A stretch of DNA of 64,000 nt from Pontibacter sp. SGAir0037 (GCF_005491705.1 NZ_CP028092.1:2790001-2854000), one strand, 5' to 3'; shown: positions 33,415-43,834, counted from the first letter of the stretch. Made by a program: numbers and translations. The notes: a model not told the origin generated them from the sequence alone.

Positions 33415-34629
33415 TCAATCAAACTTAATCGCCTTTACAGGCTTTATTCTGGATACCATAGCGGCAGGAATAAGAATAGCCAGCATGGTAAGAACCAGCG
33501 TAATCACATTCAGGACAATTACAATTCCAAAATTCCAGCTGATTGGCACTGTATCCATGTAGTAGTTTTCAGGATCGAGTGGGATCAGCTGAAAATAATA
33601 TTGCAACGCACAAAAGCCTAAACCTATAATGTTGCCCCACAGCATTCCTTTTAAGGTTAGCCTCAGCCCCCTGAAATAAAATATCTTCCTGATCTGTGCA
33701 TCAGTAGCACCTATAGCCTTTAGCACACCAATCATGTTGATGCGCTCAATAATCATGATAAAGACGGTAGACACCATATTAAAGGTAGCCACAAACACGA
33801 TCAGCACCAGGAATATAACCACATTCTTACCCAGCAACTGCATCCAGTCGAAGAGCTGCTGGTGGCGGTCTGTAATCTTCTCCAGCTGCAGGTCGTAGTT
33901 CATCTGGTAAAACACCTGGTCGGCTACGGCATCTATTTCTTCAAAATTCTTCAGCACAATCTCTACTCCTCCCACCAATGTATCAGGCCAATTGTTGAGC
34001 TCCCGGATCAGGCGCAAATCTCCCAGCACAAAGATCTCATCGAACTCTTCCAAGCCGGTATTATAAATGCCAGCTATGTTCATTCTTCTGGCTCTGGGGG
34101 GACTCTGGATAAAGTAAAAAGTAGCTTTGTCTCCCACATTCAGCTTCAGCTTATTCGCAATGCTTCGGCTTATCATAACATCCAGCGAGGCTGCAGTATC
34201 TGTAAAAGTAACTGTATGCCCTTCCTCCAGGTTGTTTCGCATCGAGGTCAGGTCATAGTCTTTTTCAATCCCTTTCAGCACCACCCCCAGTACTTCGTCT
34301 TCTGTTTTGATAATGGCAGTTTTTCGGGCGTAGGCCTGTATCTGCTGTATACCCGGAATATCCTCGGTGCTGTTTATACCTGTAGAGCGGCTAATCGGTG
34401 CTCCTTCGTAAGAATTATTCGTATCGTATTTACTGATCTGAAGGTGCGCTCCAAAGCTGAAAATCTTCTCCCTGATTTCGCTACGGAAGCCTTCCAGAAT
34501 AGCAAAAGACACAATCATAATGGCAATGCCTGCCGCTATGCTTATAATTGCTATTTTTGTGACCGACGAGGTAAATGAGCCAGTCTTTACTTTAGATATT
34601 TTATCTGATATATATTTGGAGATGTTCAC
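33415..34629 (-). CDS. ABC transporter permease, LolC/LolE type
   Basis: The 404-aa protein has one N-terminal helix (about 25-47), a periplasmic MacB-like domain, and three C-terminal helices in an FtsX-type block with KAIGATDAQIRKIF. This layout belongs to permeases that extract lipoproteins from the inner membrane. No ATPase gene (LolD) is adjacent. GTG is the start codon. Confidence 0.82.
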   Translation of the reverse strand: MNISKYISDKISKVKTGSFTSSVTKIAIISIAAGIAIMIVSFAILEGFRSEIREKIFSFGAHLQISKYDTNNSYEGAPISRSTGINSTEDIPGIQQIQAYARKTAIIKTEDEVLGVVLKGIEKDYDLTSMRNNLEEGHTVTFTDTAASLDVMISRSIANKLKLNVGDKATFYFIQSPPRARRMNIAGIYNTGLEEFDEIFVLGDLRLIRELNNWPDTLVGGVEIVLKNFEEIDAVADQVFYQMNYDLQLEKITDRHQQLFDWMQLLGKNVVIFLVLIVFVATFNMVSTVFIMIIERINMIGVLKAIGATDAQIRKIFYFRGLRLTLKGMLWGNIIGLGFCALQYYFQLIPLDPENYYMDTVPISWNFGIVIVLNVITLVLTMLAILIPAAMVSRIKPVKAIKFD

Positions 34630-34689
34630 TCGCCTTGTTGCTAAATTGCCTTAAAGATAGGTATGAATTTTGATTTCTGTTCTATTACT

Positions 34690-35922
34690 ATGACATACAC
34701 ATTTATCCTGCTATACACTTCGCTGCTTCTGAACCTGGCAGGCTGTGCTTCTAAACCACAGGCTAGTGCTTCTGCAGAAGCCAGCCATACATCTGAACAG
34801 GTTACAGCCATGCCACAGGCAACGCCTTTGCAAACCGGAGCCGAACAAACAGCCAGATACCTGCCTCTGCTGCAGGGCAAACGGGTAGGCATGGTGGTAA
34901 ACCAGACCTCCGTTATCGGCAAAACGCACCTGGTGGACTCTTTGTTGAGCCACGGCATAAAAATTACCGCTATTTTTGCGCCTGAGCATGGCTTCCGTGG
35001 CGAAGCCGATGCAGGTGCCCATGTTAAAGACTCTAAAGATACCCGCACAGGTCTTCCTATTGTTTCACTTTATGGGAGTAACCGGAAACCACAGCCTTCA
35101 CAGCTACAGCATGTGGATGTATTGCTTTTTGACATACAGGATGTAGGCGCACGCTTTTATACCTATATCAGCACCATGCACTATGTTATGGAGGCAGCCG
35201 CTGAAAACAACAAACAGGTGCTCGTGCTGGACCGCCCAAACCCGAACGGTCATTATGTAGACGGCCCTGTGATGGATATGAGTTTAAAGTCCTTCGTTGG
35301 CATGCACCCGATTCCGATTGTGCACGGACTTACCGTAGGTGAGTTGGCTAACATGATTAATGGCGAAAAGTGGCTGGAAGGAAAGCGACAGTGTCAGTTA
35401 ACAGTTATACCTGCCGCCAACTACACCCACAGCACACCTTACGTATTACCTGTGCGCCCTTCACCAAACCTGCCCAATGCACAGGCAATCGCTTTATACC
35501 CATCGCTTTGTTTATTCGAAGGAACTAACGTGAGCCTTGGCCGGGGTACACCTACGCCATTTCAGGTAATCGGCAGCCCTTACTATAAAGACAAAAGCTT
35601 TTCATTCACGCCCGTTCCGCTCCCTGGTGCTCAAGATCCTCCGCTCAAAAACCAGAAGTGCTATGGCCTCGATTTAACTTCACCTGCCAAAGCCCGCCCA
35701 TTTACACTGGCTTACATACTAGACTTCTACAAGAACTCAACTAACCAGGATAAATTCTTTATCAACAATAATTTTTTTGAAAAGCTTGTTGGCACCAACG
35801 AGTTGCGCCAGCAGATAAAAGCAGGCAAAACAGAGGCAGAGATTAAAGCCAGTTGGGAACCGGCTCTCACAAACTATAAACAACTACGTAAGCAGTACCT
35901 GCTTTACCCAGACTTTAAATAG
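34690..35922 (+). CDS. namZ: NamZ-type exo-beta-N-acetylmuramidase lipoprotein (DUF1343)
   Basis: The 410-aa protein starts with a lipoprotein signal (lipobox LAGC, Cys at 19) and contains the DUF1343 domain: GKRVGMVVNQTS, FAPEHGFRG, DIQDVGARFYTY and DRPNPNG. Family members (GH171) release terminal MurNAc from peptidoglycan fragments. As a lipoprotein it would act in the periplasm in wall recycling. ATG at 34690 is preferred to the in-frame start at 34663 since only it places the signal peptide at the N-terminus. It ends 4 nt before fmt. Confidence 0.85.
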   Translation: MTYTFILLYTSLLLNLAGCASKPQASASAEASHTSEQVTAMPQATPLQTGAEQTARYLPLLQGKRVGMVVNQTSVIGKTHLVDSLLSHGIKITAIFAPEHGFRGEADAGAHVKDSKDTRTGLPIVSLYGSNRKPQPSQLQHVDVLLFDIQDVGARFYTYISTMHYVMEAAAENNKQVLVLDRPNPNGHYVDGPVMDMSLKSFVGMHPIPIVHGLTVGELANMINGEKWLEGKRQCQLTVIPAANYTHSTPYVLPVRPSPNLPNAQAIALYPSLCLFEGTNVSLGRGTPTPFQVIGSPYYKDKSFSFTPVPLPGAQDPPLKNQKCYGLDLTSPAKARPFTLAYILDFYKNSTNQDKFFINNNFFEKLVGTNELRQQIKAGKTEAEIKASWEPALTNYKQLRKQYLLYPDFK

Positions 35923-35926
35923 AACC

Positions 35927-36856
35927 ATGCCAAAAGACCTTCGCATTGTATTTATGGGTACGCCCGATTTTGCGGTACCCACTTTACAAGCCCTTGTTGA
36001 AAATCAGTATCAGGTTGTAGCTGTTATTACAGCTCCTGATAAACCTGCAGGCCGTGGCCAGAAGCTACATCAATCACCTGTAAAAGAATATGCCGTAGCG
36101 CAGGAGATACCTGTATTACAGCCAACTAACCTGAAATCGGAGGCTTTTTTGGAAGAACTGCGCAGCTACAAGGCTAACCTGCAGATTATTGTTGCCTTCA
36201 GAATGCTGCCAGAGGTAGTGTGGTCTATGCCGGCCTTGGGCTCTTTTAACATACATGGCTCCCTGCTGCCCCAGTACCGCGGAGCAGCCCCTATCAATTG
36301 GGCTATTATCAATGGCGAGAAAGAAACCGGCGTTACCTCTTTCTTTCTGAAACATGAGATTGATACCGGCGATATGATATTTCAGGAGCGCCTGCCTATT
36401 CTGGAGGAGGATGATTTTGGCAGCATATATGAAAAGCTGAAGCATTTAGGCGCACAACTGGCCGTGCGTACCGTACAGGCCATCGAAAGAGACGAAGTGC
36501 AGCCACAGCCACAGCAAACCACAGCGGATACAAAGCACGCGCCCAAGATATTTAAAGATACCTGCCATATTAACTGGAACCAACCGGCAGAACAGGTACG
36601 GAATTTTATAAGAGGTCTCAGCCCCTATCCTGCCGCCTGGACGCGCCTAGGTGATAAAACCTTCAAAATCTTTAAAACAGAACTTATAGAGGCCAGTTAT
36701 GATGTAGAGCCGGGGCAACTGCAGACAGACAACAAAACATACCTGCACGTGCAAACAGCCTCTGGCGCACTTGCTATCCTGGATCTGCAGATGGAAGGCA
36801 AAAAACGCATGCCGATACAGGATTTGCTCCGGGGCTATAGTTTTAAGGTTACCTGA
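35927..36856 (+). CDS. fmt: Methionyl-tRNA formyltransferase
   Basis: Fmt formylates initiator Met-tRNA with 10-formyl-THF. The 309-aa protein has FMGTPDFAVPTL at the start, the catalytic block NIHGSLLPQYRGAAP and the Asp motif HEIDTGD, then the C-terminal OB-like tRNA-binding domain. It follows namZ by 4 nt and is probably co-transcribed with it and with folA. Confidence 0.97.
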   Translation: MPKDLRIVFMGTPDFAVPTLQALVENQYQVVAVITAPDKPAGRGQKLHQSPVKEYAVAQEIPVLQPTNLKSEAFLEELRSYKANLQIIVAFRMLPEVVWSMPALGSFNIHGSLLPQYRGAAPINWAIINGEKETGVTSFFLKHEIDTGDMIFQERLPILEEDDFGSIYEKLKHLGAQLAVRTVQAIERDEVQPQPQQTTADTKHAPKIFKDTCHINWNQPAEQVRNFIRGLSPYPAAWTRLGDKTFKIFKTELIEASYDVEPGQLQTDNKTYLHVQTASGALAILDLQMEGKKRMPIQDLLRGYSFKVT

Positions 36857-36881
36857 TGTGTTGGCAGCACCTTCTTCTCCC

Positions 36882-36908
36882 ATTCATAATTCATAATTTC
36901 TAATTCAC
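36882..36908 (+). repeat. AATTCATAATT-type AT-rich repeat
   Basis: A short tract of near-tandem ATTCATAATT units between fmt and folA. Related tracts lie at 48807-48830, 51224-51331 and 57393-57420. Confidence 0.45.
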
Positions 36909-36916
36909 GTATCGCC

Positions 36917-37405
36917 ATGATTGCCATTGTTGTAGCCATCGCTGAAAATAATGTAATCGGAAAAGACAACCAGCTTATCTGGCACCTGCCTGCCGACTTG
37001 CGCCATTTCAAGCAGCTTACGTTAGGGCACCCGATCATTATGGGCCGTAAAACGTTCGAATCGATTGGCAAGCCCCTGCCTGGCCGAACTTCTATCATTA
37101 TTACCAGGCAGCAAGACTACCAGGTAGAAGACTGTGTTGTAGTGCATTCTGTTGAAGAGGCACTGGCAAAAGCAAAAGAACTCGATGAGCGGGCCAGTAT
37201 TATAGGAGGAGCAGAAATCTACAGGCAGGCTTTACCTTTTACAGACACTGTTTACCTGACCCGCCTGCACCATACTTTTGAAGGCGACACGTTTTTCCCG
37301 GAGCTGCCGGCAGAAGATTGGCAACAGGTAGCAGAAGCGTTTCACGAACCGGATGAGAAAAATAAGTATAGCTATAGCTTTATTGAATTAAAACGAAGAA
37401 AATAA
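36917..37405 (+). CDS. folA: Dihydrofolate reductase
   Basis: DHFR reduces dihydrofolate with NADPH. The 162-aa protein has the Met-20 loop region (NNVIGKDNQLIWHLPADL, with the catalytic acidic residue as Asp), the GRKTFESIG cofactor motif and the IIGGAEIYRQ motif. Its proximity to fmt groups folate-dependent functions. Confidence 0.96.
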   Translation: MIAIVVAIAENNVIGKDNQLIWHLPADLRHFKQLTLGHPIIMGRKTFESIGKPLPGRTSIIITRQQDYQVEDCVVVHSVEEALAKAKELDERASIIGGAEIYRQALPFTDTVYLTRLHHTFEGDTFFPELPAEDWQQVAEAFHEPDEKNKYSYSFIELKRRK

Positions 37406-37414
37406 ACCCACCGT

Positions 37415-37455
37415 CCACAAAAAAGGAGCACTGATTTAGTGCTCCTTTTTTGTGG
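37415..37455. terminator. Bidirectional terminator between folA and porU2
   Basis: 18-bp perfect arms (37415-37432 and 37438-37455) with loop GATTT. Each arm carries a run of six A or T, so U-rich tails form in both directions. It serves folA (plus) and porU2 (minus). Confidence 0.9.
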
Positions 37456-37472
37456 TAGCCATTGGGGCTGGC

Positions 37473-40400
37473 TTACCTCAGAATGTATAACTTGCCGTAA
37501 CCGTTCTTAAATGCTTTATCGCCATAGCTGTTGCGGTGCTTCATTTCTTCCTCACCATCCAGCTTGCTCATCACCACACGGTACAGGTATACACCATTGG
37601 CTAATTTATCGCCATAAGTATCAGTTCCATCCCAGGCATATTCCGTTTTGTTATTCCCGATCCGGATTGGCCCCAACTCTTCTTTTTCAATCTCCTTTAC
37701 TACTTTGCCTGTTACTGTCAGGATCTGAATTTTGAGGTTGTCTGGCACAGTACTTCCTGTTAAAGTAAAGATGAACTGTGTTTTGGTAGAGAAAGGATTG
37801 GGGAATGGATAGAAATTTGTGACGCTTGCCTGGTTCTCTACCTCAAAGCCGATCTGGTAAGGCGATATTCCAGATGCTTTTCCTGCTACATCTTTAGCCC
37901 GTACAACCAGACTATACTTACCGTCTGCCAGCTTCGCAGGCTTATACTCTACTCTAAAGTCGTTTTTCTCATCAGCCGGAAAATAACGGACTTCCTGGTC
38001 ATTACTCATCAGGTTTACCTCCTGCTCCTGCCCCTCCGGATTTATTAAAATAACCGACATGCCGGCAGGATCCTGTAAAAAAGTCTCCTTATGTTCATCT
38101 TTAACGGTAATACTTACCAGCGGGCTTGGCGACACTAAATCACCATCCATAATGTGCAGGCCATCAAAAGCTACATCAAGGATTGGGTGAAGCAGCGCCT
38201 TTACTTTGAACGGCACTTCATAAACGTTATTAAAATACTGCTGCTCAGCCTGCGCGCGTGGGTTCACAAACATACTTAGCTTATAGCTTCCACTTAAGTT
38301 TAATGTACTCAGGCTATAGCTAAAATTAGCCGTTTTATACGCATCAAGCGGTGCAATTTTAAAAGAAGCCACTGTACGTTGTATGCCGTCTCCTGTTAGG
38401 GTCACCTCTACCAGAATAGAATCTTTAAAAGCGAATGAGGTAATGTTCTGGAAAGCCATTGGCAGGGTAATCAACCCCTTCTTATTTGCCTGGTCTGTTA
38501 AAATCTGTTCACTCACCTCTACCAGGTCAGGGCGTATAACACCTTCTGGCGCTGCATTATAGTATACCAGCCATTGCTTTAACTGTGGCGAAGTACGGTC
38601 AGCTGAGTCTGACAGAGCAACTGAAAGCTGGATAGAAGGATAAACCTTGGCATCAATACCGGACAGATCGAAAGTTTTACCTGTTATTTCAGGCTGTAGC
38701 ACGACCTGCTGACCAGCAGGTGTTATACCTAAAAGGCTTAGCTTGTACTTATCATCCAGGCTTGTACGCTCCACATGATGGTGCAGCGTTCCCCAGCTTT
38801 CTGCCGGACCTATCAAAGTAGAAGTAAGCGTACCAGCCTGCTTTCTGGACCTGATCGTTGATTTCAATAAAATAGCTTTTGTTAGCGCATTCGAGGTCTC
38901 CAGTTCCAGGGCCGAAAGTTCATCAGCAGTACCTGCGGCCGCACCTTTTTTACCGACAATAGCATAAGGGTACCCATTTTTAAGGTTATCTATCATAGCA
39001 GCACCAATAGCTTTGAAGGCATCTTTCTGAGAAGTTGTAAAGCTTGCAAAAGGAACACTGTTAATGCTGATAGCCGCCACATAATATCCTGCCGGCACTG
39101 CTTTTAAAAATGTTTCTATCTTAGCTCTGTTCCCAGCGTTATTCAGATCACCAAACTCATACAGATGTGGTTCTAGGGAACAGGCATAAGCCGGGATTAG
39201 GTTTTCCACCATTTTCAAGGTTTTAGGCTCTATCACCACCATATACATACGCGGTGTAGCAGAGGCGGCTGGATCAGAGCACCAATACTCAATTACGGGT
39301 TTTCCGTCTACCACCAGACCGTAAGCTGGGGTAGAATACCGGATGTTTCCGCCTACAGTCCGTATTTCAATATTGGATACCAAGGGGCTGAACTGCCAGT
39401 TCAGGTTTTGTTTGCCTTCATTACTGATATCGGCAGTTGTTGCCTTATCGAATTGGCCATAGTGACTCTGTGACCAGCCATTGCTTGCGCCTGGTATATA
39501 CCGGAACGAGTTCGAAGCCCATAAGGTATCCTCACCTGCCTCATAATACTGAAAACGCGCTCTCCAGTAATAGACTGTGCTATCACGATCGGAACCAACA
39601 GCAGGTAATGAGAGCTCCCAGGTAGGCAGCAAAGCGTTTTCTACGATATGTGTTCTTTTCAAACTACTGTTGAAATGCTGCGTTGTGTCCAGTTCAAAAT
39701 AAACGCCCTGCCTGTCGCTCCGGGCTGCTGTGGCCTGCACTATTAGCTTTACATCCTTCGAACCCACTATACTGTAGGCAGAAGGACTTAGTGCCGTAAG
39801 TCCGCTCGCAGGAAAGTAATGCTGAAACCGCCCGGTATTATTACCTTCATTCAGTTCTGCAATGCTATTGTCATCATCCAGCGTGATTTCAAAGAAATTC
39901 ATGCCCAGTGCCTCTATGCCGGTATTACTTAGCTTCAGTTGCAGAGCCGTTTCATATATGATAGGTTTTACCTTTATCACCTGCGGAGCCAGCACCGTGT
40001 TATCGGCCAGTGTACGCACCACAGATACACGCACAGAATCTGTAATGGCCTTGCCATAATTTACACCGGTTAATGTCACATAAAATTCAGCGGACGTGGC
40101 CGTAACAGCCGTATCATCAACGGGAGCAACATCCATGCTGTTTTCCTGCACCAGGTAATCAGGCTTGGCTGGCGAGGCAAACCTGACAGCCGGGTCGCCC
40201 TGCAGCACCATCTCCATCACCATAGCCGTTGCCAGATCACTGGATGCAGAAGCTTTTACTCTCCTGATCACCTCCTGTTGAATTAACCCGATAGGCTTTC
40301 CGTAGAAGTTTACATCCTGAAAAGCCAGGTTGTACAAGTGCTGACTATACATATTCAGGAAGTTAGGATAACCAGCTTCCACGTGTGCTATAAAACTGAT

Positions 40401-42491
40401 AGCACCTCTATCCGGTGTTTTAACCCAGTCTTCTCCGAAAGAGACACTCGATGGCACAAAAATATTACCTGCACTGCACCCATTCATCAGCATGATCGGG
40501 TACTTCCCTTTGTTGGAGTAACCATTGATCGCATTTGAGGCCAGCCCGATGTCTAAATCAGTAGCACCAGGTGCGCTATGCCCGAAGAAAGTAACCAACG
40601 AAACACCTTTGTTTATTTCATCCGAAACATTTATGTTTTCAACCACTTCGCTTATGTTCTTCCTTGTCTTCCGGATGATATTCGCGCCAAAATAAGGCCC
40701 TTGAGCTATGCCTTCGTAAGCGCTCAGGTAAGAGGCCAGCAGGTTTATTTCCTCTGTTTTCTTTCCGCCACCTAAATGAAGAATGTTCTTTTGCCATTTC
40801 TCTCCCAGCGGAACAGCTTCATATTCTTTCACTTTATTCAGGTACTGCACTATCTCCAGCGGAGTGGTTACCGAAAGCCTTCCTGTAGGTACAGCTGGCA
40901 CAAAGGAATTATTTCGGAAATCAGCCGAAAACATCACATCAGAACCAGGTATACCTGCCGTAGGTACCAGATCCAGGGCGCGGGAAGCCGTATTACGATA
41001 ATTTATCCTGTCGAACTCAACCCCTTTCCCTAAAATCAGCATTTGCTTTGCCCGCGGCGTTGAGGACATGAACTTTAAGAACCTGCTTATCGCATTCGAT
41101 GAGAAGTCACCGTAGTGAAACTGGTTCACAAGATCATCTACAAACACCAGTAAAGTATCATAGCTGCCTCCTGCCTCGGATGCTCTGTAAGCGGCATACT
41201 CTTTTGGTGCAGGCAAAGTACTCTCGCCTGCTGCCTGCATTAGTATTTTGTTCGTTAAAACAATATAGTTAAAAGCTTCGGGTTGTATAGTTCTGAATTT
41301 TACCGGGCTTGTTCGGGCTACCTTTGGCCTGATCGCCCGGCTTGTATTTGCCAGTAAAACCCGATGGCTTTTTCCATCTTCTGCCGCAATAGCATAGCCA
41401 AATTTCGAGCCCACAGCTACGCCTGCTATTCTGGTAATATTCCCCTCGTCTGTAATATCATAAGCGACAGTTGCAGCAGTTGCCCCGGTAAACTCATAAT
41501 AAGGATTCAGAGTGCGGGCAGAGTCGGTATAAAACTGCATGTGGTTACCTGTTACAATACTCTTTTGCGGAAAGGTAACGATACCATGCGCCAGGCTGAA
41601 CTGGTTCTCGGTGGAAGGGGCATAATAGTCAGGCACCGTTTGTACCACCAGCCTACCGGCAGAGCTGATCTCAGAAAACTCAACCGGAAATTTGCTTACT
41701 TCAAACCCAAAGCCATCAAAGGTATACCTCGACAACAACCTGCTCCCTCCTGTTGCCGGTAACAGGTTTACGGAGGCATTATGGATAATATTGTTCCGGG
41801 TATAAACACTGATTGCCAGCTGCGGCTTAAAACCCGTTGTTTCCAGATTGATAATGTTATCCAGGTTCCAGCTTTTGGGGTTGCGGGAAGTAGAGCCTAC
41901 ATAGCCCTGCCCCAGATCCAGCCAGGGCATCATGTTCTCTTCATACTTTTTGCCCCTGTAAAAAGCATCGAAGAATACCGTTGCTGCTTTCTGGATGTGA
42001 TAAGGCTCGGCGGTTCTGCCAGCAGAAACAGTGTTCGCCACGCGCATACGCTTGCCTCCTGCTGCGGAGAAGGTAAGAAAGTAAGCGGCCGTATCAGTAT
42101 AGATGCTGCGCAACTGGTGTATCTGGTGCTTTGGATCTTTATACATTTCCTTATCCAGGGCACCATTGTTCTTTTCTCCGAAGAATTCAATAAAGTCCTG
42201 CTGATCCAGCTTTCCATCTTCTTCGCCTGCTACATAAATGGCTAGCTGTTTACCTTTTCTGAATATTTGGAAATGGCGCGGATCCACGCCTTTTAAACCA
42301 AGGCTATCCAGGTAAGTGTAGTTTAACCTGTGAAGGCCATCAGAAAACACCCTGATCTTATAATATGTTTGGGAATGGTTAATCCATTCGTTGCCGTAGG
42401 TACTCTGCGCCTGCACCTTACCTAAGGTGCCGAAGGCTAATAAAAGTGTAACTACAAAAATGAAGTGCCTGAAGAAGCGATACTGACTCAT
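37473..42491 (-). CDS. porU2: Type IX secretion system C25 sortase-like protein PorU2
   Basis: The 1672-aa exported protein has a signal peptide (1-28, ending VQAQ), a beta-rich N-terminal region, a gingipain-like C25 peptidase domain (about 405-765) with His638 (FFGHSAPG) and Cys672 (NGCSAG) as the dyad, several Ig/CARDB-like domains, and a C-terminal FlgD-like sorting domain (from about 1560, FYPFPNPFS...YAWDGTD). PorU cleaves the C-terminal signals of T9SS cargo at the surface; this longer paralogue type is paired with PorV2. Its exact cargo is unknown. Confidence 0.87.
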   Translation of the reverse strand: MSQYRFFRHFIFVVTLLLAFGTLGKVQAQSTYGNEWINHSQTYYKIRVFSDGLHRLNYTYLDSLGLKGVDPRHFQIFRKGKQLAIYVAGEEDGKLDQQDFIEFFGEKNNGALDKEMYKDPKHQIHQLRSIYTDTAAYFLTFSAAGGKRMRVANTVSAGRTAEPYHIQKAATVFFDAFYRGKKYEENMMPWLDLGQGYVGSTSRNPKSWNLDNIINLETTGFKPQLAISVYTRNNIIHNASVNLLPATGGSRLLSRYTFDGFGFEVSKFPVEFSEISSAGRLVVQTVPDYYAPSTENQFSLAHGIVTFPQKSIVTGNHMQFYTDSARTLNPYYEFTGATAATVAYDITDEGNITRIAGVAVGSKFGYAIAAEDGKSHRVLLANTSRAIRPKVARTSPVKFRTIQPEAFNYIVLTNKILMQAAGESTLPAPKEYAAYRASEAGGSYDTLLVFVDDLVNQFHYGDFSSNAISRFLKFMSSTPRAKQMLILGKGVEFDRINYRNTASRALDLVPTAGIPGSDVMFSADFRNNSFVPAVPTGRLSVTTPLEIVQYLNKVKEYEAVPLGEKWQKNILHLGGGKKTEEINLLASYLSAYEGIAQGPYFGANIIRKTRKNISEVVENINVSDEINKGVSLVTFFGHSAPGATDLDIGLASNAINGYSNKGKYPIMLMNGCSAGNIFVPSSVSFGEDWVKTPDRGAISFIAHVEAGYPNFLNMYSQHLYNLAFQDVNFYGKPIGLIQQEVIRRVKASASSDLATAMVMEMVLQGDPAVRFASPAKPDYLVQENSMDVAPVDDTAVTATSAEFYVTLTGVNYGKAITDSVRVSVVRTLADNTVLAPQVIKVKPIIYETALQLKLSNTGIEALGMNFFEITLDDDNSIAELNEGNNTGRFQHYFPASGLTALSPSAYSIVGSKDVKLIVQATAARSDRQGVYFELDTTQHFNSSLKRTHIVENALLPTWELSLPAVGSDRDSTVYYWRARFQYYEAGEDTLWASNSFRYIPGASNGWSQSHYGQFDKATTADISNEGKQNLNWQFSPLVSNIEIRTVGGNIRYSTPAYGLVVDGKPVIEYWCSDPAASATPRMYMVVIEPKTLKMVENLIPAYACSLEPHLYEFGDLNNAGNRAKIETFLKAVPAGYYVAAISINSVPFASFTTSQKDAFKAIGAAMIDNLKNGYPYAIVGKKGAAAGTADELSALELETSNALTKAILLKSTIRSRKQAGTLTSTLIGPAESWGTLHHHVERTSLDDKYKLSLLGITPAGQQVVLQPEITGKTFDLSGIDAKVYPSIQLSVALSDSADRTSPQLKQWLVYYNAAPEGVIRPDLVEVSEQILTDQANKKGLITLPMAFQNITSFAFKDSILVEVTLTGDGIQRTVASFKIAPLDAYKTANFSYSLSTLNLSGSYKLSMFVNPRAQAEQQYFNNVYEVPFKVKALLHPILDVAFDGLHIMDGDLVSPSPLVSITVKDEHKETFLQDPAGMSVILINPEGQEQEVNLMSNDQEVRYFPADEKNDFRVEYKPAKLADGKYSLVVRAKDVAGKASGISPYQIGFEVENQASVTNFYPFPNPFSTKTQFIFTLTGSTVPDNLKIQILTVTGKVVKEIEKEELGPIRIGNNKTEYAWDGTDTYGDKLANGVYLYRVVMSKLDGEEEMKHRNSYGDKAFKNGYGKLYILR

Positions 42492-42518
42492 GGCTGTTTT
42501 TATTAAACAGGAAAAGGC

Positions 42519-43616
42519 TTAGTTGAAGGAATATCCTAAAGAAACTATGACAGAAGATGTGTTGATGCTCGAAATAGAATTGCTTTCGCTGTCGCTGACT
42601 CTGGACATGGCAAGGTCGACATGAAAGCCATAGCTTTTAAAGCCTACGCCAAAGTTAGGCTGCATGCGCTTTGTATAGCCGCCATCGAAATTCTTTGTTT
42701 CCTGGTAATTATTAAAGCCTCCTCTCACAAACACAGTGTTGGCATAAGCCAGCTCTAGACCTACATGCGGATCAACTGACACTACATCAGATTTAAGAAG
42801 AACATTACGCTTTCCGTCAAATGTAAAATCGATATCGGTAGCCAACAGCGCAGTAAACTTATCGTTGAAGCGGAAGCTTTTACCTACCCCCAGCACCACA
42901 CGCGGCAATGTTAGTTCGGCTGTATTCTGAGGCAAATCGTTTCCTGTCTGCAAATACGCCTCCTCCAGCGCTTCCACATTATGCGTCCAGGCGGTAAAGG
43001 TGGTGGTAATATCTTTCGCCATTAGCCCAAACTGCCAGTTGCCACGCTGCAACTGCGCACCGGCATCAATGCCAAAGCCCCAGGCATTGGCGAACTCACC
43101 CACATTGCGGTAAATAATTTTGGCATTGGCACCCAGCTGCAAACCAGGTATCAGGTTGCTCTTACGGGCGTATGACACCAACATGGCATAATCTGCCACT
43201 GAGAAAAACCGGATGCTATCGTACTGTATATAACCGAACTCATTCTGCAGCCGGCGGGTATCTGCAATGTCGTCTACGCCTAAGCGGATAACAGAAACTG
43301 CCAGTGCGCTGCTCGAATCAAGTGGCATGGCAAAGCTGGCAAAGTCGTTTTTGGCAATACCGGCAAAAAGCTCAGAGTGCATCAACCCGATGTTATATCG
43401 GTTCTGCAGCCGAAGCAAACCTGCCGGATTCCAGTAGCCGGCCGTGGCATCATCGGCCAGGGCAGCCTGCACGTTACCCATACCCAGGGCACGCGCACCT
43501 ACACCTACATGAAGAAATTCGTTACTGTACTTAGGAGTTGAAACTTGGGCTGAAGCGGCTGACCACAGGAAAAGCAGGCATACCGACCACAGCAATCGGA
43601 GGGTAAAATTCGGCAT
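42519..43616 (-). CDS. porV2: PorV2-like outer-membrane beta-barrel (PorV/PorQ family)
   Basis: The 365-aa protein has a signal peptide (1-23, ending ASAQ) and the FadL-like barrel of the PorV/PorQ family, with FLHVGVGARALGMGNVQAA and YWNPAGL near the start. PorV carries T9SS cargo from the translocon to the sortase. It lies 27 nt upstream of porU2 on the same strand, so the two form a shuttle-sortase pair. PorQ is the alternative name by sequence type. Confidence 0.85.
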   Translation of the reverse strand: MPNFTLRLLWSVCLLFLWSAASAQVSTPKYSNEFLHVGVGARALGMGNVQAALADDATAGYWNPAGLLRLQNRYNIGLMHSELFAGIAKNDFASFAMPLDSSSALAVSVIRLGVDDIADTRRLQNEFGYIQYDSIRFFSVADYAMLVSYARKSNLIPGLQLGANAKIIYRNVGEFANAWGFGIDAGAQLQRGNWQFGLMAKDITTTFTAWTHNVEALEEAYLQTGNDLPQNTAELTLPRVVLGVGKSFRFNDKFTALLATDIDFTFDGKRNVLLKSDVVSVDPHVGLELAYANTVFVRGGFNNYQETKNFDGGYTKRMQPNFGVGFKSYGFHVDLAMSRVSDSESNSISSINTSSVIVSLGYSFN

Positions 43617-43834
43617 ATACGAATAATAAATTTGGCTAAAAGATTAAAACACCATTTCCTCCCCTCAAAAGAATAGGGAAAAGTGCAAGTCAACGTGCCT
43701 GCCTAACATCTTTAGCGACTGATTAGTTGACTATTGTGCTAAAAAATTTTGGATCAAAATTAACGAAATATTACAATAAAGCGCGGGATTAAAATCTCTT
43801 TTCCGGGCGAACAAAAAAAATTTTAAACAGTACC

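Noticed and set aside
33862..34578. A 238-codon open frame on the plus strand.
   Set aside because: It lies antisense to the LolC/E-type permease gene, has a Cys/His/Ser-rich composition with no domain, and the minus-strand gene is well conserved.
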